A stretch of DNA of 5,409 bases from NCBI GenBank assembly GCA_003164305.1, contig PLSZ01000679.1, forward strand, positions 17,988 to 23,396, in the 5' to 3' direction. Shown one piece after another: positions 1-5,105 of this stretch. The DNA is from Acetobacteraceae bacterium (lineage in GTDB: Bacteria > Pseudomonadota > Alphaproteobacteria > Acetobacterales > Acetobacteraceae). Under the pieces are notes generated by a model. It worked only from the letters and a program-made list of their open reading frames with translations, did not search any database and was not told the DNA's origin. How positions within the stretch are numbered: position 1 is the first letter of the stretch; every line of letters begins with the position of its first letter. The position numbers and the translations under genes were made by a program.

Positions 1-47
1 CCGCCATGCCCACCACCACCGCCGCCATGCCCACCACCACCGCCGCC
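1..47. repeat. 21-bp tandem repeat, about 2.2 perfect copies, coding
   Basis: Positions 1-21 and 22-42 are identical and 43-47 begin a third copy. On the minus strand the unit encodes the heptapeptide GGGGGGH within the Gly-rich lipoprotein. Since the array touches the window edge, its true copy number is unknown. Being in frame and a multiple of three, copy changes would lengthen or shorten the protein tail without a frameshift. Confidence 0.85.
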
Positions 48-368
48 GAATCCACCCCCCGGATGCGCCCCCGCGATCGAGGGCACGCCACGCCCCCCCG
101 GCCCGCCGCGGAACCCGGGGCCACCATGAGACCACCCATAACCGCCAACCGGCCCAACGAGATATCCTGGACCCCAGTCGCCGTAAAAACCGCCGTACGG
201 CGCGTAGTACCCCGGCCAACCCGCGCCGGCGTCATACGGATAGCCTGGCGCGGGTCCAACCACGCATCCCGCCAGCGCTATGGCGCCCGCCCCGAGAGCG
301 CACCGAACCGCCCACCGGCGTACGGAGGCCCAATTCCTGGAGAAACAGTGCCTGGAGAATACGATCAT
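1..368 (-). CDS. Gly/His-rich lipoprotein, 3' end beyond the window
   Basis: Function unknown; predicted envelope lipoprotein. The visible 122 codons start at an ATG at 368 and stay open to the left edge. The N-terminus is basic (several Arg, including R17-R18), then a short hydrophobic stretch (ALGAGAIALAGC) ends in a lipobox L32-A33-G34-C35, so lipidation at Cys35 is expected. The mature part is rich in Gly, Tyr, Pro and Trp (for example GYPYDAGAGWPGYYAPYGG) and ends at the edge in a run of GGGGGGH repeats. The start is well fixed: a strong AAGGAGGT sits 6 nt upstream, and the ATG overlaps the TGA of the preceding VOC gene (ATGA), implying translational coupling. Low-complexity Gly/Tyr lipoproteins of this kind are common and mostly uncharacterised. 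The His-bearing Gly tail could bind metal, but that is speculation. Confident as a gene, not as to role. Confidence 0.8.
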   Translation of the reverse strand, partial: MIVFSRHCFSRNWASVRRWAVRCALGAGAIALAGCVVGPAPGYPYDAGAGWPGYYAPYGGFYGDWGPGYLVGPVGGYGWSHGGPGFRGGPGGRGVPSIAGAHPGGGFGGGGGGHGGGGGGHG

Positions 369-1309
369 CGCGGCACCTCCTTGGTTTCGGTGGACGGCCA
401 TTCCAGCACTCCGAACACCGCCCCCTGAGGGTCGGCCAGCACCGCGAGCTTGCCGCCATGGCGATCGACCCGCGGCGCCACCACGACGCGGCCGCCTAAC
501 GACATCGCCTTCGAAGCCATCGCGACCGCATCCTCGACCCGGACAAAATCGACCCAGGACGGATGCGCGTTCGGCGCGCTCGCCGGCAGCGGGTTCATGC
601 TTGCCCGCGCGAACCCGTCCGATGCCAGCATCAGATGCTGTACTCCGTTTCGCTCCGGCAACTGAAATACGTCGTAATTGAACAGCGCCTTGTAAAACGC
701 CACGTCGGCGTCCGGGTCGGGGGTAATCAGCGAGCTCCAGATCCAGTCTCCCGGCATGGCGAGCACGTCGGGCGGATCGCCGCTGCTCGACGTCAGCACG
801 GCGAATACCGCGCCACGCGGATCGGCCAAGACCGCTTCGCGGCCTCGGTCCGGGAAATCGCGCGGCTCGAACAACACTTTGCCGCCATTCTGCAACGCGG
901 TGGCTCGCGCGGCATCGACGTTCGGGACCGACAGGAAACTGAGCCAGGCCGGTTGCCGATGCTCGCCCGCCGGGATCGCCCGCTGCACGAGGCCGGCGAC
1001 CGCACGCTGGCCCAGATACGCCTGGGCATAGACGAACCCATCAGCCTGCAGATCGCGATACGTCCAGCCGAACAACGCGGCGTAGAATTGTTTCGCGGCG
1101 GCGATGTCCGGAGTCACCAGTTCCACGAACACGACCTTGCCGGCGTGGCGCTCCGGACTGGCGGGCGTCACCAGCGGAGGCAATTGCAACGGCGCGGCAA
1201 TGACCGGCGTCGCGCACGCAAGGCCCGCGCCCGCGAGCAGCAAACCTCGACGCGAAAGCCGGACGGTTCGATCGTTGACGAATGCGGAAGAAATGTGTCG
1301 CGGATCCAT
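365..1309 (-). CDS. Tat-exported protein with two VOC (glyoxalase-fold) domains
   Basis: 314 residues from the chosen ATG. Residues 14-38 form a twin-arginine signal: SRRGLLL at 19-25, a hydrophobic stretch, and a likely cleavage after V-I-A38. Two VOC domains follow, about 58-173 and 187-304. Each opens with a TPD..A..FY..LF pattern (66-80 and 196-210) and closes with a near-identical LADPxGAVFxVL (161-172 and 291-302), so they are an internal duplication. This layout resembles the Cfp30B-like tandem glyoxalase family. The usual glyoxalase I metal ligands are not evident (E63 in the first domain aligns with Ser in the second, and the closing strand has no Glu), so metal-dependent glyoxalase activity is doubtful and the ligand is unknown. 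The start could instead be TTG at 1336 (9 more residues), but that codon abuts a hairpin. The ATG at 1309 has only a weak GGGGA before it. The gene lies 77 bp after the secreted-protein gene and overlaps the lipoprotein gene by 4 bp. Periplasmic location is predicted; Cys32 might make it a Tat lipoprotein, though the preceding residues fit a lipobox poorly. Confidence 0.87.
   Translation of the reverse strand: MDPRHISSAFVNDRTVRLSRRGLLLAGAGLACATPVIAAPLQLPPLVTPASPERHAGKVVFVELVTPDIAAAKQFYAALFGWTYRDLQADGFVYAQAYLGQRAVAGLVQRAIPAGEHRQPAWLSFLSVPNVDAARATALQNGGKVLFEPRDFPDRGREAVLADPRGAVFAVLTSSSGDPPDVLAMPGDWIWSSLITPDPDADVAFYKALFNYDVFQLPERNGVQHLMLASDGFARASMNPLPASAPNAHPSWVDFVRVEDAVAMASKAMSLGGRVVVAPRVDRHGGKLAVLADPQGAVFGVLEWPSTETKEVPR
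375..382 (-). promoter_or_regulatory. Strong ribosome binding site for the lipoprotein gene
   Basis: AAGGAGGT on the minus strand is a near-perfect anti-16S match, 6 nt before the ATG at 368. It lies inside the last codons of the upstream VOC gene (encoding Lys-Glu-Val) and decides the start of the lipoprotein. Confidence 0.85.
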
Positions 1310-1336
1310 TGGGGGTCCCCACTTGTCAGCCTGCAA

Positions 1337-1370
1337 CGCGCCAGCCTTGGAATGGTTGCATTCCGGCGCG
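1337..1370 (-). promoter_or_regulatory. Intercistronic hairpin between secreted-protein and VOC genes
   Basis: Outer arms CGCGCC (1365-1370) and GGCGCG (1337-1342) and inner arms GGAATG (1359-1364) and CATTCC (1349-1354) pair in the minus-strand transcript, with a CAAC tetraloop and a one-sided 6-nt bulge at 1343-1348. That is 12 perfect base pairs in the gap between the stop at 1387 and the VOC start. There is no U-run, so it is not a typical intrinsic terminator. An mRNA processing or stability element, or partial attenuation of the downstream genes, is more likely. Pairing is seen in the sequence; the role is inferred. Confidence 0.5.
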
Positions 1371-1386
1371 GCCCACGCCGCGGCGG

Positions 1387-3030
1387 TCAGTGTGGCGGCA
1401 ATATCAATACGTTGTCGTTCAGCAGGTCCGCCACCGCGATGGGCGTCTTGCTCACCAGCGTCACCGACCCCGTCCCACCTGGACCGTTCAGCCCCAGCGT
1501 CGTGTCAAACCCTCCATTGGCGTCGGCCCCCACGGCGGTCACACGCAGGAACGCGCCGAGGTTGGACAGGTCAGCCGTCAAAGCCGCCCCGCCAAGCAGG
1601 CTGGTCAGATTCAATTTAACGCCGCCTGTCACCGAGAAATCGCCGATCGTCGCGTTGGCCCCGGCTCCGATCAGGAATGTCTCGTTCGGTTCCGCGTCGA
1701 AAGAGGATGAGGATCCGCTGCCGAGCCCGCCGATGAACGTCAGCCCAGGAGCGCTCGCCGCCCATACGCCAACGCCCATCGACGCCTGGACCGCGCTGGT
1801 GAGTGGGGGCGCGGCGGTTTGTTTCGAGACGGAGGGGGCCTCGTAAACATAACTGACCGACACCGTGCCGCCGGTGTGCTGGGTGATCTCCGACAGCAGG
1901 TTCGCCGGTCCCGTCACGGTCGAGGTGCCCGACGTGCTGACCGGCAGCGCGATCGTGCCGCTGCCGGTGAAGGCCGCGAGGTCGGTGCTGTCGGCCAGCC
2001 AGGTCGAGCCTGACGGTTCGCTCGAGGGACCGGTGATGGTGTCCGATTGCCCGGACGATCCGGCGAAATCGGCGGAGCCGTCATAGGCGCCCAGGCTGAA
2101 GCCATCGCCGGTCGCGGCGGTCGCGGTCACGCCAGAGGTAAGAGCCGGAGCCGTGACCATCATGCTCGCGGTCTCGTTCATGGTCACCGTGGCCGCCACG
2201 TTGTCGAGATTTTCCGCGGAAAACGTGCCGGCGACGCTGTTGCCGACGCTCAGGATGACATCGACCAAAGTGCCAAGGGCGGGGTTGAACTGATTGAGCG
2301 ACGCCGTGCCGCTCCAGCCGCTGGTCTGCGATGCCAGAGCAACGACCTGAGGCGTGGTGGTGACGAGGTTGACGATGGGGCCATACACGAAGATATCAGC
2401 AAGTAGGGCGTACCAGGCGTCCATGGCGAACGTCATTCCATCCGCCGCCGCCGCTCCCGGAGCGGTCGGGGACGCCGCCACGTAATCCAGCGACACCACC
2501 GCGCCTTCGCTGGAGTGCATCAGCACCGCGAGATTGCCGTTCCCGGTCACGGTCGAGGTCGCGTAGGCGGACACTGCGACGTCGAACGTCCCCGATCCGA
2601 CCACCGGCAATCCACCCGACGTTCCCGCCTGGAAGATTTCCGTCTGGGCCGAGGATGCCGAGAGATCCGGCAGCACGGTTCCCGACGGCCCGCCAAAATC
2701 CAGACTCCCGTCGAACGGGCCCTGCAAGGCGCCCAGGTTGACCGAAGCACCCGCGGACGGCGACAGCGACGCGAGAATGCCGATATCCGGCGCTGTGGCC
2801 CCGATGGTCGCGTTCACGCTGAGGTTGATGGTCGCGGCCACCGGCGCAAGGTTCTCGATCGAGGCGGAGGCATCGATGGTGCCCGTCGTCGTGAAAATGG
2901 CACCCAGCAATTCGCCGTTCGAGGGATCGAACTCGTTGAACGGGACCGTCGCCGACCAGTCCCCTGGCGTGCTGGCGATCGTTTGCTGTTGAAGGACAGT
3001 GATCGTCATGATCCGCTCAAACGTTTCCAT
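1387..3030 (-). CDS. Type I secreted protein with two choice-of-anchor E-like domains
   Basis: 547 residues, no cysteine, very few lysines, rich in Ser, Thr, Ala and Gly, and no N-terminal signal peptide: features of an extracellular protein exported by a type I (ABC) system. Two homologous beta-rich domains lie at about 24-187 and 238-397. They share W-S-x-T...F[DN]P near their starts, a [FY]DGS.DF.G.SG motif (106 and 316), and a closing GSG[TI]...TSTVTG..NL.....GxxVS.[DS]Y (145-183 and 356-394). The second copy matches my memory of the choice-of-anchor E domain well; the first is more diverged. Residues about 455-547 resemble the VCA0849-type type I secretion target: ATIGDF, a LNLTSLLGG segment, LGAFLRVTA, DTTLGLN, and a hydrophobic end (VADLLNDNVLILPP). 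A linker at 188-235 includes an unusual hydrophobic stretch. Start may be Met8 (ATG at 3009), which suits the candidate promoter better; neither start has a strong ribosome binding site. No transporter genes are in the window. A surface or biofilm-matrix role is inference. Confidence 0.87.
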   Translation of the reverse strand: METFERIMTITVLQQQTIASTPGDWSATVPFNEFDPSNGELLGAIFTTTGTIDASASIENLAPVAATINLSVNATIGATAPDIGILASLSPSAGASVNLGALQGPFDGSLDFGGPSGTVLPDLSASSAQTEIFQAGTSGGLPVVGSGTFDVAVSAYATSTVTGNGNLAVLMHSSEGAVVSLDYVAASPTAPGAAAADGMTFAMDAWYALLADIFVYGPIVNLVTTTPQVVALASQTSGWSGTASLNQFNPALGTLVDVILSVGNSVAGTFSAENLDNVAATVTMNETASMMVTAPALTSGVTATAATGDGFSLGAYDGSADFAGSSGQSDTITGPSSEPSGSTWLADSTDLAAFTGSGTIALPVSTSGTSTVTGPANLLSEITQHTGGTVSVSYVYEAPSVSKQTAAPPLTSAVQASMGVGVWAASAPGLTFIGGLGSGSSSSFDAEPNETFLIGAGANATIGDFSVTGGVKLNLTSLLGGAALTADLSNLGAFLRVTAVGADANGGFDTTLGLNGPGGTGSVTLVSKTPIAVADLLNDNVLILPPH

Positions 3031-3044
3031 ACCCGAATTCGCCG

Positions 3045-3073
3045 AACATAGCGCGTTCGAAATCGAATCGCAA
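3045..3073 (-). promoter_or_regulatory. Candidate sigma70-type promoter for the secreted-protein gene
   Basis: On the minus strand TTGCGA (3068-3073) and TATGTT (3045-3050) are each 4/6 matches to the -35 and -10 consensus with an ideal 17-nt spacer. The start point would fall near 3038, giving an 8-nt leader to the ATG at 3030 or about 29 nt to the ATG at 3009, so it favours the shorter protein. Match quality is moderate and promoters in GC-rich alphaproteobacteria vary. Confidence 0.4.
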
Positions 3074-3074
3074 T

Positions 3075-3086
3075 GTCATCGATGAC
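3075..3086. promoter_or_regulatory. Perfect 12-bp palindrome, possible operator
   Basis: GTCATCGATGAC is a perfect palindrome lying one base upstream of the candidate -35 box of the secreted-protein gene. Its position suits an activator or repressor site. A 12-bp palindrome can occur by chance and no regulator gene is visible nearby, so the role is inferred. Confidence 0.35.
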
Positions 3087-3221
3087 GCGGCGCGGGTTGG
3101 ATCTGCCGAGACGCCAATCACGATGACGCTTCAGTGACAAAACGCCCGGTCATCCGCGGATGTTCCGCCGCGCTTTTGGCGCCGACCATGCCGTTCGACG
3201 CTCGCCAGGCAAGAATAGGGT

Positions 3222-3354
3222 TTACCACGGAGAACACTGAGAACCACGGAGGTGCACGGAGAAGCAAATTCAGCGCTTCGCGCGGCGTCCGATCGGCGGC
3301 GGCGTGACCTCCTGCTCCGTGGTCCTCCGTGGTTCTCAGTGTTCTCCGTGGTAA
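3222..3354. repeat. Large inverted repeat with 40-bp arms (dispersed-repeat-like)
   Basis: The left arm 3222-3261 and right arm 3315-3354 are reverse complements at 38 of 40 positions: 31 perfect outer pairs, two mismatches, then 7 more. The spacer is 53 bp. Each arm is itself built of degenerate CACGGAGAA-like units: CACGGAGAA at 3226, CACTGAGAA at 3235, then related units at 3245 and 3255. The arm motif (ACCACGGAGAACACTGAG and relatives) resembles a short dispersed repeat that, from memory, recurs between genes of many bacteria and gives spurious proteins containing TTENTEN. As RNA it would form a very stable stem on either strand, so it could end or insulate transcription between the dehydrogenase unit and the secreted-protein unit. 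It carries no transposase; a MITE- or REP-like element is possible. Confidence 0.85.
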
Positions 3355-3545
3355 GACCTTGCTTTACTAATTCTATCCGACCGCCGGCCTGATCAGGATA
3401 ATCCGTCAACGAAACCACGCGAACACCCCACTCGCCCGCCGATCGCATAACAGGCCAATTGTCTCCACCGCCGGATCCGGGATTGGCGAATTCGCAAAGG
3501 ACCGCCCGGACCCGCCTCGCGCCGCGACACGTGGCCCAGACGAAT

Positions 3546-3560
3546 CGCGGTCAGGCCGCG
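3546..3560 (-). terminator. Weak hairpin downstream of the dehydrogenase gene
   Basis: CGCGG and CCGCG arms around a 5-nt loop form a perfect 5-bp stem about 29 nt past the dehydrogenase stop. There is no U-tract, so an intrinsic terminator is unlikely. It may be chance in GC-rich DNA, and the larger inverted repeat further downstream is a better candidate for stopping transcription. Confidence 0.15.
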
Positions 3561-3588
3561 GCGCGCCCACGACGATCGACGCGAGGTC

Positions 3589-4506
3589 TCACCCCGCCTT
3601 CAACTCATCCCCAACCAGTTTCTCCACCCATTTCGCCATCTCGGTATGATCCGCGTTCGCACCGAACATCGCCTGCGCCGAAACGATCATCTCCTGCACC
3701 AGCGCGCTGATCGGCGCCGCCGTGCCGGTCTCCCGGCCCACCTGCATCGCGATGGACAGATCCTTCGCCAGCAACCCCATCGTGAACCCGGCGTCGAACT
3801 TCCGCGACAGCACGAACTGCCGGAATTTTTTCACCGTCGAGTTGTTCATCCCCGTCGCCGCGTTCAGCACATCCGTCATCACCGCCGGATCGAGCCCGAA
3901 ACGTTGCCCGATCAGCAACGCCTCGATGCCGATCAGGAACCCTCCGGTGCTGACCATGTTGTTCAGCGCCTTCATCGCCTGGCCCGAGCCGACGCCGCCG
4001 GTTCGCAGCACCTTGCCCATCGCCGCCAGCACCGGCATCGCGCGCTCGATGATCGCGGCGTCGCCGCCGACCATGATCGCCAGTTCGCCGGTCTTCGCGC
4101 GCGGCACGCCGCCCGACACCGGACCATCGATCATGTGCCCGCCAAGCGCCCCCACCTGTTCCGCCAAACGTTGCGTGACCGAGGGCACGCCGGAACTCAT
4201 TTCGATAATGATCGTTCCGGGTTTCATTCCGGCATAGACATTGTCGTCGCCGCCGCCCAACACGTTCTCGACGATCACGCTGGTCGGCAGCATGGTGACG
4301 ATGACGTCAGACGTTTCGGCGAGCTGGCGCAGTTCATCGGGGGCAAAGCCGCCGACCTGCTGGACGAAGTTATTGGCCGTTTCGCGGCGGTAGTCGTTAA
4401 TGTTGACGGTAAAGCCGGCCTTCACGAGGCAGGCCGCCATCGGCCAGCCCATGTTGCCGACGCCGATGAAGCCGACGGTTGGCCGAGGGGACGTCACATC
4501 TGTCAT
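3589..4506 (-). CDS. NAD(P)-dependent 3-hydroxyisobutyrate dehydrogenase family oxidoreductase
   Basis: 305 residues from the ATG at 4506, close to the usual 290-300 of beta-hydroxyacid dehydrogenases, which oxidise 3-hydroxyacids (or reduce the semialdehydes) with NAD(P) in the cytoplasm. The N-terminal Rossmann domain shows VGFIGVGNMGWPMA with G15-x-G17-x-x-G20. An acidic D38 after the second strand hints at NAD rather than NADP. The substrate signature DGPVSGGVPRAKTGELAIMVGG spans about 127-148. The helical C-terminal domain has GSGQAMKALNN with the expected catalytic Lys179, and the conserved LLAKDLSIAM around K248-D249. The frame stays open to 4596, but the extra 30 residues are Arg-rich and overlap the upstream gene; the ATG at 4506 begins at the domain, with AAAGG about 9 nt upstream. 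It lies 4 bp after the PcaC-like gene, surely co-transcribed. Exact substrate (hydroxyisobutyrate, tartronate semialdehyde, threonate or other) cannot be told from sequence. Confidence 0.93.
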   Translation of the reverse strand: MTDVTSPRPTVGFIGVGNMGWPMAACLVKAGFTVNINDYRRETANNFVQQVGGFAPDELRQLAETSDVIVTMLPTSVIVENVLGGGDDNVYAGMKPGTIIIEMSSGVPSVTQRLAEQVGALGGHMIDGPVSGGVPRAKTGELAIMVGGDAAIIERAMPVLAAMGKVLRTGGVGSGQAMKALNNMVSTGGFLIGIEALLIGQRFGLDPAVMTDVLNAATGMNNSTVKKFRQFVLSRKFDAGFTMGLLAKDLSIAMQVGRETGTAAPISALVQEMIVSAQAMFGANADHTEMAKWVEKLVGDELKAG

Positions 4507-4510
4507 CGGA

Positions 4511-4924
4511 TCAGCCTTTCGCGCCGTCGATTTCCTTGAACACCTCGGTGGCGATCTTGAACGCCTCGAGGCAGGCAGGGATGCCGCAATAGGCACCGAT
4601 CTGCAGCAGGATTTCCTTGATCTCGTCGCGCGTCACGCCGTTGGTCAGCGCGGCGCGCAGGTGCAGGCGGAACTCCGAGCCGCGATTGAGCGCCGCTAGC
4701 ATCGTCAGGTTGATCATGCTGCGCGTCTTGCGGTCGATGCCCGGGCGCGTCCAGCACATACCCCACGCGATCTCGGTGGTCATCTGCTGGAACGCCGCGT
4801 TGAAATCGTCGGCGCGCGCCAGCGAGGCATCGACGTAATCGGCGCCGAGCACCTCGCGCCGGACCTCCAGGCCTTTCTTGAAAAGTTCGCTTTGATATTC
4901 CGGGCGATTGGGTACATCGACCAT
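4511..4924 (-). CDS. Carboxymuconolactone decarboxylase family protein (PcaC-like)
   Basis: 137 residues, the normal size of a single-domain PcaC/AhpD-fold protein. PcaC decarboxylates 4-carboxymuconolactone to 3-oxoadipate enol-lactone in the protocatechuate branch of the beta-ketoadipate pathway. The pattern fits PcaC well: KKGLEVRREVLGADYVD (16-32), E51-x-x-W-G...W-TRPGIDRKTRS (to 69), LAALNRGSEFRLHLRAALTNGVTRDEIKE with His88, and a closing QIGAYCGIPACLEAF. There is no AhpD CxxC pair, so a peroxidase role is unlikely. PcaC usually has an acidic residue where Cys57 sits in WGMCW, so substrate may differ. The start has AAGGAGA 6 nt upstream (4931-4937). It is the first gene of a two-gene unit with the dehydrogenase, divergent from the MBL-fold hydrolase. 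No other pca genes are in the window, so true PcaC activity is uncertain. Confidence 0.92.
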   Translation of the reverse strand: MVDVPNRPEYQSELFKKGLEVRREVLGADYVDASLARADDFNAAFQQMTTEIAWGMCWTRPGIDRKTRSMINLTMLAALNRGSEFRLHLRAALTNGVTRDEIKEILLQIGAYCGIPACLEAFKIATEVFKEIDGAKG

Positions 4925-4930
4925 GGCACG

Positions 4931-4937
4931 TCTCCTT
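4931..4937 (-). promoter_or_regulatory. Strong ribosome binding site for the PcaC-like gene
   Basis: AAGGAGA on the minus strand lies 6 nt before the ATG at 4924 and fixes that start. Confidence 0.8.
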
Positions 4938-5092
4938 CGGGACCAATGGGGAAAGCGAAAGCGGCGGGACCGTAGTGATTGCGCGAAGCCGCGACAAGCG
5001 GTTCACTCCCGCGCCACGGATCCGGGCCTGGCGACGACGCGGAACGGCGGAGCGTCAGGCAACACCAGGGTCAACGAACCACGACAAACCAA

Positions 5093-5099
5093 AAGGAAA
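5093..5099 (+). promoter_or_regulatory. Ribosome binding site for the MBL-fold hydrolase
   Basis: AAGGAAA in an A-rich stretch, with its AAGGA core 8 nt before the ATG at 5106, supports that start. Confidence 0.7.
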
Positions 5100-5105
5100 C
5101 ACGAG

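Larger units (their letters stand above)
3031..3588. other. Intergenic region without a credible gene
   Basis: This 558-bp gap lies between the start of the secreted-protein gene and the stop of the dehydrogenase gene, both on the minus strand. From left to right it holds the candidate promoter and palindrome (3045-3086), about 135 bp with nothing evident, the large inverted repeat (3222-3354), and about 230 bp (3355-3588) in which I see only a short GC hairpin near 3546-3560. Open frames across it have Arg-rich or repeat-derived translations and no recognisable domains. Confidence 0.7.
4925..5105. promoter_or_regulatory. Divergent promoter region
   Basis: The 181 bp between two divergent starts must hold promoters for both units. 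Leftward, TTGTCG (4992-4997) and TACGGT (4969-4974) with a 17-nt spacer is a weak candidate for the PcaC-like/dehydrogenase unit. No convincing rightward pair is seen. The last 25 bp before the MBL gene are A-rich compared with the rest. A shared regulator acting here is plausible, but no clear operator was found. Confidence 0.4.

Noticed and set aside
1310..1336. TTG start at 1336 for the VOC protein
   Set aside because: It abuts the hairpin, whose bulge would hold its only ribosome-binding-like AAGG. The ATG at 1309 already gives a full Tat signal. Not fully excluded.
563..1846. A 427-codon open frame on the plus strand across two minus-strand genes
   Set aside because: Its translation is Arg-rich with no recognisable domain, and it lies antisense to the VOC and secreted-protein genes, which both have clear domains. 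It is a by-product of GC-rich codon use.
3222..3354. CRISPR array or insertion sequence ends
   Set aside because: The repeats are inverted rather than regularly spaced direct repeats, there are no unique spacers of constant length, and no transposase is present between the arms.
3131..3448. A 105-codon minus-strand frame with TTENTENHGG in its translation
   Set aside because: It runs through both arms of the inverted repeat, and the TTENTEN string is a translation of that repeat. Such proteins are typical annotation artefacts.
3459..3710. An 83-codon plus-strand frame in the gap and the dehydrogenase 3' end
   Set aside because: Pro/Arg-rich translation, no ribosome binding site, and it overlaps a real gene on the other strand.
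3646..4539. A 297-codon plus-strand open frame opposite the dehydrogenase gene
   Set aside because: His/Arg-rich, low-information translation antisense to a well-supported enzyme.
4507..4596. N-terminal extension of the dehydrogenase by 30 residues
   Set aside because: The extension is Arg/Ser-rich, overlaps the PcaC-like gene, and the family domain begins just after the ATG at 4506.
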